A DNA stretch of 64,000 nucleotides, taken from NCBI GenBank assembly GCA_949130485.1, contig OX422195.1:6105066-6169065 (forward strand). The letters are read 5' to 3'. Below the pieces are notes generated by a model. The model worked only from the letters and a program-made list of their open reading frames with translations, had not been told where the DNA came from and did no database searches. The translations under genes were made by a program, and so were the position numbers. The stretch is from Agelas oroides (lineage: Eukaryota > Porifera > Demospongiae > Agelasida > Agelasidae). Shown here one piece after another: positions 43,901 through 53,941 of this stretch (positions are counted from its first letter, which is position 1; every line of letters starts with the position of its first letter).

Positions 43901-44693
43901 TGAGAGAAACAGTTAGCAAATGTATAAGGCATGTGTGTTCTAGTCATTGCATGACGTGTACTCCAGTTATTGACATCAAACCACTCACCCCACACTGTCC
44001 CTTCGCAATCTCTGATCCACAAGTCAATTCAGCCCTAGAAATTTCCCACACTTTGTCTGTGAAGGTAGGAGTGAATATATATAGCACTAATTTTTCCCAA
44101 CAATATGATTTACACAAGCAAAAAGATACTGAATAGAGTGAAAGTATCAACGACGCAAATTCCTTTGTCCACATGCAAGTCTGATGACAGTTTTGCTCAT
44201 ATGTCATGGACTCCCCCCCCCCCTCCTCCAACTGCATCCCCCCACCCCCTTCCCAATCCCTCAAACAGTAGTCACTACAAGCTTACCTGTGAGTGAAGAC
44301 TGGTGCTTTAAGGACCCTTGTCTAGTTGGCATGTATTCACATAACTTGGTAGAGAGTCCTATACATTAAAGAATGCAATGTCTATGAATGATGTTCTAAC
44401 AAAAAAAAGTTAAGAGTTTATACCTCCTTTAGACTTTTTGTAGAATTCTATCATCTCTTCAAGGGATTGAAAAAGCACATTCTCATCAATGTAAAAATCA
44501 CCACTTTCACTCTGCCAGATGCGATAGTGGTGTACTTTGCCATCATAGCTGTTTGAAACAGTACAAAATTCAAACAGATAAGTATATAAGTGAATGGCCA
44601 TGGATTGCACCATGTTCAAACTTACAAGATGGACAGTGAATACTTGCTGCTCTTTGTAGTGGAAATCCGCACCAGAAAGTTTCCCTCTTTCCC
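40975..44693 (-). CDS. SH2 domain plus degenerate tyrosine-kinase domain (SRC/CSK-like layout), likely pseudokinase; 5' incomplete
   Basis: Twelve minus-strand exons in frame: 44693-44626, 44548-44424, 44358-44287, 44056-43989, 43807-43695, 42585-42497, 42421-42291, 42093-41916, 41673-41597, 41551-41441, 41315-41243, 41033-40975 (stop TAG). The SH2 shows GNFLVRISTTKSSKYSLSI, HHYRIWQSESGDFYIDE and FQSLEEMIEFYKKSKGGLST. A linker leads to WEISRAELTCGSEIAKGQCG, the SRC/CSK-type kinase start. Kinase landmarks: VAIRI in place of VAxK, LIHGDLAARN in place of HRDLAARN, KVADYSLAL in place of DFG, RWAAPELI, SDVWSFGIVMWELWSGAQTPY, and CWNLDAQQRPSF. The fold is complete but Lys, HRD-Arg and DFG-Phe/Gly are changed. 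A phosphotyrosine-reading scaffold is the likely role. The N-terminal start of the SH2 (perhaps LRLISRLCLSLFHD near 44757-44800) and any SH3 are not settled. Confidence 0.83.
42668..43150. mobile_element. MITE, 'ATTTATTCAAATAAAACGCATGC' family, copy 1
   Basis: Starts near AACCATATTTATTCAAATAA and ends AATAAATACGGTA. It matches 51878-52328 over its whole length, including TTTGAGTGGGCATG and CTGAGAGGCTTCATT. Located in the intron between kinase exons 43807-43695 and 42585-42497. Confidence 0.85.
44424..44693 (-). CDS. SH2 domain exons of the pseudokinase gene
   Basis: Two exons joined with phase 2. The FLVR motif is intact, with the phosphotyrosine-binding Arg in NFLVRIS, and a HHYRI strand carries the conserved His (beta D). 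Phosphotyrosine binding is therefore expected, in contrast to the degenerate kinase part. Confidence 0.87.
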
Positions 44694-46272
44694 CTATAAA
44701 TGTACCACATTAGGATGTAAAAGAACAATGTATAGACATATATGATACGTACATCATGAAAAAGAGAGAGGCACAGCCTGCTGATCAGTCTCAGCACTAG
44801 GGTGAAATATCCTATCTGTACACTTCTAAGCACTTTGTATATAGGATACTTTGCATAACTGAGGAGGAGCATGTGATGCACACTCCCAAAGGTATGTCAG
44901 GCGTGAGTCGGTAAAACGTGGAATACGAATAACTTTCATTGAAAATGCTTTGAACTTTGCGGACACGGCATGTGTAATTGCCATCCCGCGAGGTAGCTCT
45001 ATGTGTTGAGGTAGCTCTATGTGTTGTAGAGGAACTATGAACATTGGGCAGAGCCTCAACAGTTGCCTTACGGCCATAACTACATGCCGTGATCCTTAGC
45101 CTATGTGAAGGAACAATTATTGAAGTTGATAGCTCAACACTGACTGCTGAGGACTGAGCAATACTTATACTTGAGGTTCAACACATAGACTGAGAGAAGC
45201 TGGCTGCAGCAAAATGTAAGGCTACTAACTCGCGCTACCCAGATAGGGGTTGGCGATCCTTCCAGGTAAGCTTATAGCTGCCAGTTATCCTCCATGTCTA
45301 ACTGTTTCACTTTCTATGGCATGTCACAACAGTAGACAAAGGGCCCTCCGTCCATAAAGGCATAGATACTTGGGTCCTATTCTTTCAATGATAAAGCCCG
45401 GCTTACAGACCTTGGAGGCTAAGTAAATATTCAGCTGACTTTGTATGGCAGCCTGCTTACCGCACTTCTTCTAGCTGTAGGGAAACTATTGAGGACTCCC
45501 ACAAAGTGTTCATGGCCCTAATGGAAGTCCAGATGCAGGTAGCAGTGGCAGGGCTACCTTGCTGGACAGTGATATCAGTGCCGTGATTGGTGAAGTTCAA
45601 GGTGTTTTCATTTCCGGTCAATTAAAAGTTATTCCGTTATTCCGCTATTCCGTTATTCCATATTCCATATTCCACATTTTACCGACTCTCGTCAGGCCAA
45701 TCCAGCAAGTGAATTATGATTATGCATATTCATGTCCCAGGTTAACACGGTTGCCAGTTTCATGTGGCTCTGTTTACACACCAGGATAATAGGTATGAAT
45801 ACAATCTGTATGAAAGGGTCTAGGTAGTGATTGTTGATCATGTGTAGGAGAGCCATCAGTTGTGTAGAATGGTGGTACAACTTTGTAAATGAAGACTTGG
45901 AGCAGAAGTTTTGAATTACCCCTCTCTTGATATCAGGTTTCTTGTGTACTTAAACCTGAGTCTGGCAGTCTGATGCTTTCAATAAACCACTGGAGCTTGC
46001 ATTGGAGAAGAGAATCGATAGAGTACATATGACTACCACATACTCCCCAGTACCAAGTGCTCACCCCTATTTATGCCAAAGTTCCCACTACACCAAGAAA
46101 TATTTGCTGACTCAGCAACTATTTTGCAAACTTAATGGCTGCTTTTCATCTTTGGACTAATCTATGGACGTAAAATGAGGACCATCATGTTATTTACTGG
46201 TGACAACAGTAAGCGCTCATGAATGATGATTTTTTTAGTTGAGTGAGAAATAAATCCATGGAAAAAAATCCG

Positions 46273-46347
46273 GGATCCAGCTGGGATTCGAAGCCAAGAC
46301 CTTCTGAATACTAGTCAGACACTCTTACCATTAAGCCGCTTGGACCC
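46273..46347 (-). tRNA. tRNA-Thr(AGT)-like sequence, probably a pseudogene or SINE head
   Basis: 75 nt on the minus strand. Outer stem GGGTCCA with TGGATCC (one mismatch), anticodon stem TCTGA/TCAGA with loop CTAGTAT (anticodon AGT), and a B-box GCTTCGAATCC. The D arm is poor and the T stem has a mismatch, so a functional tRNA is unlikely. No clear SINE tail was seen. Confidence 0.45.
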
Positions 46348-48202
46348 CTGGCAGAGGAGCGGAAGACAAGCTACATAAGCAGCATGTGCATTTTTCAATA
46401 ATTCCCTCCCAAATGGGTCCTGCACTTGTAGGGCTTCCCCTATTCCTCATATATGGGAAATGAAGTTTTGAGAAAACTCAGTTCAAAAATATACTCTTAT
46501 TGCTTGGAACACTATTTTCCATGCATGCAATGCTGACAGTGGGACTGAGAGGCTGTGGATGCTACTACCAGCATATCAGCCGTTGCATTGTAGTTAGCAG
46601 TCAAGAAGTAGACTTGTCTTTAAAAGCAGCACTTCAAACCAAACTGGGAAAACTCATCAGCTATAGTGCCTGGGCAATGAAACAATTGTACCTATATTAC
46701 GTTCATCCTTGATGTAACTCACACAAGGTGATGTATGTACCAGGCTCTCCCTGCTTTTGCAAGCAATGAAAGACTGGGTGCAGGTTTGAGATCGAGGTTA
46801 GAAAAAGAATTGGCAGGGAAAAAGACTCCAGGCCTAAGAACCCTTGAGCCACATGCAAATTATAGGTGAGTGGATACTACAGCTTAATTGTCCAGTTTAT
46901 GTATCTAGCACCACTGTGATTACATTTTTAATCTTCCCCAAAACATGGTCACTTAATATGTAATCTACCAATAGATACAGTCAATCCTCAGGCTCCTTGC
47001 AATGACTGTGCAAATTGAGTATTGAAATACCTTCTACTGCAACTTCCAGTGGAGGACAATGAATATCGTATTATTGAGAGAAATTCTCTGTACTCAGCAT
47101 TTGCTACAGCCAAACACAACACTAGCAGTAAATAGATCGAAAGATACATCCAGAAATTCCACCTGTACAGAAAGTATATAAGCATTTGTACCTTACCAAT
47201 TCAGATGCTTTCGATAAACAAATCAATAAACAGATCACAGCATAGTTCATTCAAATTTCGTTCTTCACATATCCTCTATGCTCAGCAGGATTGTGCTTGC
47301 ATAGCAAACTTAGGTGCTTCAGTGTGAAACACTCTGACATAGCTTCATTTTCATGATCCAGTAGTGCCAACTGGACAGTTATAGCAGCAGCTACTGAGCT
47401 ACAACAACCAGACAACCACCAGACCTCAAATACTAAGCATTCAGTGCCACATGTACTTATAGAAGATTGTGAGGGCTGGTGGTGGTCTGGTTGTCATAGA
47501 TCAGTGGTGGTGCACTAGCCACTCAAACCATGAGTCCTGGGTTCCAGCTAAGGTAAGAATTTCTAACCAGAGGCTAGACATTTGGAGCATAAGTAGACCA
47601 ACAAATAACATACTGTAAGCTTGCAACAAGGCAATGAACAGCAGCATGGCTGGTCATACTTCAAATAATCAGCAGTGCCTCTGTTGATACTAAGCTCCAA
47701 GTAACTTGCATCTTCAGTGGTGACAGAGGATGACCAGCATAAGCTTGTACCATGGCATGAGTGATCAAAACCTGGGTGGTGGCCTGTAAACGATGCTAAT
47801 GGTTCTGTGCGTACATATTTATGAAAACACTTTATGACAAAAGCTCACTAAAGGTACGCCTAGAAGACACTCACAACAGGGCATTTAAAACGAGTGAAAA
47901 TTACCTATGAAAGAACTTGGGGGGTAAAGAGGGGTGAGGGCATTTGCAAACTATGGCCTATACCAGTATGCGTATTGTTGGTAACACCATGTTACTATGA
48001 AGACATCATTCACACCCTCCATCTGAACCACCAAATTAATATCTCAGTATGAGGTCAACTCCCCAGTAGAGCGTGCCTCAGTGCTTCTGGTTAGGATAAT
48101 AATGTGCCTTTCTATTCATGATGGAAGTGCCATGTCTGGCTACCCCCTTAAGGGTAAAGTTAGGGTTCAAATTATTCAAGTTTATATAGTAATACAAAAT
48201 CT

Positions 48203-48525
48203 TACAGTGGAGCCCTGCTTAACAGACACCTCTCAACTGCGGACACCTACGATATAGCGGATAATTCCAAAAGTCCCGACTGTCCTTCCATTCACTTCAG
48301 TACTTAAGCAACCCCTGAATAGCGGACACCCCGCTACTCAGTATAACAAACAGTTTTCATAGTCCCAATTGTATGCAAAAAAAATACTTAACAACCCTGA
48401 TTTAGTGGACACGCCTAATGGGAATATACCGAAATTTACCAGAAGCCCCTGAGTTAGGGACACCTCACTATAAGGGACAAAATGTTGGTTCACAATGGTG
48501 TCTGCTATAGAGGGGTTCCACTGTA
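48203..48525. mobile_element. MITE with TACAGTGGAGCCC / GGGGTTCCACTGTA ends
   Basis: Ends TACAGTGGAGCCCTGCTTAA and ATAGAGGGGTTCCACTGTA are inverted. Interior 'AGCGGACACC'-type units occur in both orientations. This kind of 'cagtggaaccctctatagcggacacc' element is common in marine invertebrate genomes. TA target. Confidence 0.85.
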
Positions 48526-49097
48526 TATGAAGCCCCATACCGATGCTGAGTGTGCTCCCTTTGTGCCATGAAATGAATGTAACTATCTCAAGTATTGGTG
48601 CATGGGTGTTTCACCTACAAGAGGGATGCTCTATCTGCTCTATTTAAGTGCTTTCAGATGCCTGTATATTGAAGCTAACTGACTATATTCAGTGTTGTGT
48701 GTTCCTGAAATAAACCCCAGTGGTTGTTGTTCAGTCTGCCTTCTCCAGTTCAAACAATCTCATGTACTTGTCACATACTTCCTAAAAGGGGACATCACCA
48801 AGCCACGACTTGCAAGAGCACACAAGTTATGATTTGGTATATGGCCAGATGAGTTATAATCTCTGGTGATGGTGTTTGAATTTTCATTGTCCCCGGTCTG
48901 TCTCCACCTGTCTGCCTTCATTCTTTCCTACCAAAGCTATGAGCTCTGCTTTGGCACAATGCATAGTTACAGCATCCCATGTTTGTGGCCCTATAGATGG
49001 AAGTCATCTTGTTAGTCTATAATTACGTATACAGTCCACTTACGTGAAGAAAGAGTGGAAGGTAGGAAGAGTGGAGGGAGAACCTCATTGCACTAAC

Positions 49098-49353
49098 CTC
49101 AGTGGCTAGCTTGTTCTCAGATTCAATCTGGGATACTGAAGGAACAAACCACCTCCTGTATGCCAAACAACCATAAATAGTAAATATAACCCCAAATGTG
49201 AAGGGACCTATGTATATCAAGAGAGAGAAAACTCACATCTCAAGATAGTTGTTAACAGGCTATAGAAGCAGGCCAGAAGAGAACAGTCAAAATATCTTCT
49301 AGTGTACGATTAATGCAAATTACCTGCTGAAGTGGATTCTTCCCTGGTATTTG
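49098..49353 (-). CDS. Two candidate exons downstream of the TM kinase, reading frame unresolved
   Basis: Exons 49353-49324 (30 nt) and 49207-49098 have good splice sites. Read in phase 0 after the kinase exon they give QIPGKNPLQQ, then VPSHLGLYLLFMVVW and a stop, a plausible kinase tail. Read in phase 1 they give NTREESTSA and a membrane-like GPFTFGVIFTIYGCLAYRRW, which would be another membrane protein. I cannot decide between them. Confidence 0.35.
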
Positions 49354-49644
49354 CTGTAGAAAAAAGGATGTTGAAGCCGTAGTGAGCATGTGGTCACTAC
49401 TGGATGAGTGGATGTTAGAGACTGGTTAGCTAATTACACTTGAGTAGCTTTTGTGTACATATTAGGCCTCATGTTTGTTTCCTTGATGCTTTGTTGTATA
49501 AGCTAGGCCTCTCACTGTACTTTTGTGCCCATTGCACTTTTGTTTCTTTTTGTATATATACTTGTTAGTCCTACCCATCACTAATTGTGTGTGACTTCAG
49601 CCTCGGTCCATCATAGTGGAGTGCAATCAAGAGTTCATAACAGT

Positions 49645-50232
49645 TACCGTAATTATTCGAATACTATGTAAGCTTAAAAAATAATTAGGTTGTGACCTTA
49701 CGTTAGATTGGATTCATCATAAATTTGAATTTCTTACGTAAAATTAGATCTTACGTTGCATAAGAATCACAATATGTGAAAATGCGAATGTCTGCTCTCG
49801 TAAACTATGTAAGTGTATAGCTGCTTTTTCCCAGAATTGTGCACAAACCTCGATGAACTTTGTAACCGATGAAGGTAGTACCAAGTGAACTGCGCTACTT
49901 GGGTAAGTGTAGAGCTGGCTTTTTCTCGAATTGTGTACATATCTTGTCGAAGTCTGCGACCAATGAAGGTTGCACCAAGCGTAGCTAGATGATTGTATAG
50001 CTGTTTTTTCCTAGAATTGTGCACAAACTTTGCCAAACTATGAAGACAGTACACCACTGGTAGGAAGGCCACGAAGGTTGGAGGTTGGCTTCAGTCATTA
50101 TCTTACGCTAAATTGGATTAGCGTAAATAAATTAAGACTCCGGCTTACGTAGCATTAGATTCACAATAAATTCCTGAAATTGAATTTCTTACGTTAAATT
50201 GGATCATACATAGTATTGGAATAATTACGGTA
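49645..50232. mobile_element. MITE with TACCGTAATTATTCGAATACTATGT ends
   Basis: The left end TACCGTAATTATTCGAATAC is inverted at the right as GTATTGGAATAATTACGGTA. The interior has three to four ~70-bp repeats (GAATTGTGCACAAAC...TATAGCTG). An inverted second copy is at 31703-32281. Confidence 0.87.
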
Positions 50233-50341
50233 TGAACTCTTGGTACTCAATCTACCACTCCTGGGTTTCAAGGCTAGGTATTTTAGAGACAATTGTAGTG
50301 TAATAACATTGGTTATTCACACCCTGTTAGAACACACATAC

Positions 50342-53240
50342 CTCTAGTGAACTGATGATGTGCTGCATCGTTGGACGGTCATCTGGATAAGCTTGTATGC
50401 ATGTCTCGATCAGTAAATGCATCTCTTGCCATTCGATCTCCTGGAGCAACCTTGCCCGCAGCTCTGGAGTTGGTAGCTGGCGGCTAAGCATTTCAATAAG
50501 AAGAACACCAAAGCTGTAGGTATCCACCTTGCATGATTGTTGGCCCCCTATATGCATGGCTTCTGGTGCAGCATACACAGGGCTGCCAGGAGCCAGTGTA
50601 CAGGCTAAATTAATGGCCTGAAGACTTCCATAGTCGGAGAGTTTGGCTTTCCAGTAATCTGGACCTAAACGCTGTAGCAACACATTTGCACTGCTGACAT
50701 CTCGATGTATGAGTGGTTGAGGTTTGCATGAATGGAGGTAGTTAAGAGCTCGTGCAATATCAATGCTTAGGAACTTGATTTGTGACCTGGAAAGCTGGCC
50801 CTCAGCTAGAATATCTCGAAGACTGCTATCCATGAGCTCATTCAGAATGATGACCTCGCGTAGGTCCCTTTCAATGACAGCCCCAAGAAAGAGGACCAGG
50901 TTTGGGTGACGAAGATTGGAAACAATATCCATCTCTCTTCGAATAGCCTTGTGGAGAAACTCTGGATTCTCTTGACTCAGTGTCTCATGGAGACGCTTAG
51001 CTGCTACAATCTCACCTCGAAACCATGCCTTTGTCACAATACCCCATGCACCTCTGCCAAGTTCATCACTCAGCAACTCCACTTCCTCTCGTGATATAGC
51101 CCAGACGGGCTGAGTGTCTTGATAAAACCATGGCTTCTTTGTCTTTGTATGTGGTAAGTTCTCAGACAACTCATCCATCTTTCTCATTGGAATATACACT
51201 GGAGGGGAGTTCACTTCTGGAAAATTTACATCACTCTGAAACAAGGACAGAATACTTACTTCATAATAATCATAAAAAATGTATACATTACCAAAAGTTA
51301 AATGCATGTGCTTGTTACAGAAACATATTCCGGCCAGCAAAACACTGTGGCAAGTCATGAAAACGCCAAAGACACCACCTATCACCACAAGGGAGCTGTG
51401 TAAAACACTATGTCTACATTCCCTACACAAAGTGTTTAAGTTTCGCAAAGGGAAGACCCAAGCATGACAGCAGCCATGACAGCAAGGAATAAAGTGTAAG
51501 AGGACTGGCTTTGGAGAGATGACAGCTCTTGCGCTTAATCAGCAGTGACAGAGAGTTCAAAGATTGGCCTTGGAAGTGACAGCAGAGACAGAGGGAATAT
51601 GGTTTTGAAGAGGTGGCATTGAATGGTTGTTGCTACTTCATTGAATTTGTTGCTCACACCACCAGTGCTGAATCAAACTGTAGCTGGTAATGAATTGTAC
51701 TACCAGTAGCTAGCACTGTATTAAATTTACTTAGAGCTGCACGTCCTTAAGTGCATGTGCTTATAGGAGCTGGTGACAAGAAACTATGCACTTAACAAGG
51801 AATAGGCGCTTAAAAAAAGTATCAACAGCAACTCACAAAATGGCGAAGGAATTAAGAGCAAATTGTTTATTTTGTGTTACCGTATTTATTCGAATAAAAC
51901 GCATGCAAATTAAATAATTTGAGTGGGCATGCGTTAAGTTAGATCCACCCATAAATTCCAGGCAATGGATTCAAACGTGAAAGATTTTTGGTCACACAGA
52001 GATGCAAGAGTTCCTGGCCTTCAGTTCTCCAGAAATGAGGTTCTTGGTAGACAGTAGCAGCTGCAGCAACAAAAAGTCTAACAAGTGCCAAAGTAGAACA
52101 TTTATGAGATAGCTCTTTTTCCTGGAAATTGTTCTTGACCACCCTTTGTTGCCACAAAATAAACTGACTGGGACAACTGAGAGGCTTCATTCCTGGTATT
52201 GCACTAAATTGGACCAACCCAAAATTAATTAGTGGCAGCTTGTGCTAAGTTGGATCCACCCATAAATTCCCAGAATTGAATTTCTTGGGCTAGATTGGAT
52301 CATGCGTTTTATTTGAAAAAATACGGTATATCTCCAGTTTTAAGCAGCTAAAGATGTCTGGTACAAAGCAGTGGAGAGCCATATGCTTTGTCTAGCATTT
52401 ATGCAGTTTTGAAGCATACCATCAAAGTATAAAAGCTGTGAGACAAATGTGAACGCTTCTTACCAAAGTTGCTAACTTTGGGAAGTTTAACATGTTTCTG
52501 ATCAAATGTGCAGTGAGGTTAGCGTTTTCCTCTAGCTTTACGTAGCTTTATCGCAACTCCATGCACACGTAACTTGTGCATGGTCTCGAAATATGTGGGC
52601 ACATCATGATCGCCTGCACAATACAGTTATATAGAGAACATGTCAGGTCATGCACCTAACATGTGATGGGTAAACCCTCTGCAAATCATGCACTTAATAA
52701 AATAATATGTACTTAACAACCAACACCTACGGTAATTTAACGTTTCAAAATTCAGTACCAAAGGATAATGACATAAATATACAGTAGTGTAACTGACTTT
52801 CAGAATCGAATTCACTACTTCACTGACAGATGGAATGTAAAGGTGATTTCTGGATCCGCACCAGCTGGAAATCGAAGGGCAGCAAGCAGTCCGTTACACT
52901 CTGTGTGTATTCTTGTAATCTGCTGGTAGTACAATTCATTGCCAGCTACAGGCTAATGTGCAAAAATGAATTTAACTGAACCCCAGGACTTCAATGATGC
53001 TCGCTTCAAAATTCAATAGTGAACCATTCAGATAACTAATATACACACCTTGAATCTATTACACTCTCTGTAATCGCTGTCTTTTCCATTAAATTTGGAA
53101 CCAAATGCATATGTAGGGTCTAAATATGATGTGGACTTTTGGCTGTTGACTCTGTTATTGACTATACACAAAAGGCTGAGTGAAATTAAGCTGACACAAT
53201 GGTAGTTATATGCTTGTAGACATTTCAGTTGAAGGTCCAG
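50342..53240 (-). CDS. Transmembrane TKL-like protein kinase, both ends incomplete
   Basis: Minus-strand exons 53240-53049, 52952-52819, 51395-50342 (phases 0, 2, then 0 at the donor). The first two give extracellular-type sequence with several Cys (YRECNRF; YYQQITRIHTECNGLLAALR). The joint at 52819 uses a GTAGTG donor and is the least certain. The third begins with a membrane span (SLVVIGGVFGVFMTCHSVLL, then AGICFC) and a juxtamembrane stretch. The kinase domain follows: GRGAWGIV loop, VAAKRL, HRDVSSANVLL, LSDYGSL in place of DFG, YAAPEA, VDTYSFGVLLIEML, and DDRPTMQHIISSLE. Catalytic Lys and HRD are kept, so it may be active. It looks like a receptor-type TKL kinase rather than a tyrosine kinase. 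The ligand domain is unrecognised. Confidence 0.75.
51236..51259 (-). other. Possible 24-nt in-frame micro-intron or alternatively spliced segment
   Basis: Inside the open kinase exon the sense strand reads GTAAGTATTCTGTCC...GTTTCAG, a consensus donor and acceptor only 24 nt apart. Removal keeps the frame, dropping eight residues between YYE and SDVNF. Unspliced reading is also open. 24 nt is below the size of almost all known spliceosomal introns. Confidence 0.3.
51878..52328. mobile_element. MITE, 'ATTTATTCGAATAAAACGCATGC' family, copy 2
   Basis: TACCGTATTTATTCGAATAA at the left and its inverse ending AAAAAATACGGTA at the right. Same family and orientation as 42668-43150. Confidence 0.87.
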
Positions 53241-53470
53241 CTACAACAAAACAAGAGGAAAAAGCCACTATTTTAATGAAACCAAATGCATATGTAGGGT
53301 CTAAATATGATATTATACTTGTGGACTTTTGGCTGTTGACTCTGTTATTGACTATACACAAAAGGCTGAGTGAAATTAAGCTGACATAATGGTAGTTATA
53401 TGCTTGTAGACATTTCAGTTGAAGGTCCAGCTACAACAAAACAAGAGGAAAAAGCCACTATTTTAATGAA
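53098..53470. repeat. Tandem duplication (~185 bp) overlapping an exon of the TM kinase
   Basis: ACCAAATGCATATGTAGGGT through AAAGCCACTATTTTAATGAA occurs twice head to tail, nearly identical apart from a 12-bp ATTATACTT insertion and single changes. The left copy contains most of exon 53240-53049; the right copy carries the same acceptor and coding start but not the exon's donor end. Confidence 0.9.
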
Positions 53471-53941
53471 ACTGTAGATCCAATCTGTGGACGACATTCA
53501 GTTCTTGGCTAATGCAGAAAGCTAACTGTTTTCACCTGAATCCAAGTTTACACAATACCATGTACAGGAAGTGTACTTCTGGTAATTTATATAATTTATT
53601 TAAAGTTACATTTAGCAAAACATACCCTTGCACCAAATTTTCACTTCTGTCAAAGGTTTGACTTCAAAGCTATAACTCAAGTGCACTCACAGTCACACTA
53701 AACAGACTCACGAACCTAACCATGCCCACTCACTAACAAATTCGGAATAGTGAACATTTTTGGCCAGCACATGCCCATCCACAACCCAACAGACCCTCAC
53801 AACCAGCAATAAAAATGTACTGCAAGGAACAACAATCAATGTAGTTGGGTGGAAGCCTGGGATGTCTGTCCAACTTTGCCTGCAATAGTCTGAAACAAGT
53901 GAACGGTGTTAGACAACCAAGGAAGTAAGCTACCATCTTAC

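Larger units (their letters stand above)
44694..49097. other. Region without a firm gene upstream of the SH2-kinase
   Basis: It should contain the 5' exons of the SH2-kinase. I see no domain. Items present: a short TTCCGTTATTCC tandem at 45630-45672, a tRNA-like sequence (46273-46347), an inverted repeat near 47405-47500 (CCAGACAACCACCAGACC / GGTGGTGGTCTGGTTG), and a MITE (48203-48525). Confidence 0.45.

Noticed and set aside
47405..47500. Hairpin CCAGACAACCACCAGACC as a structured RNA
   Set aside because: Only a short inverted repeat with a long loop; no other support.
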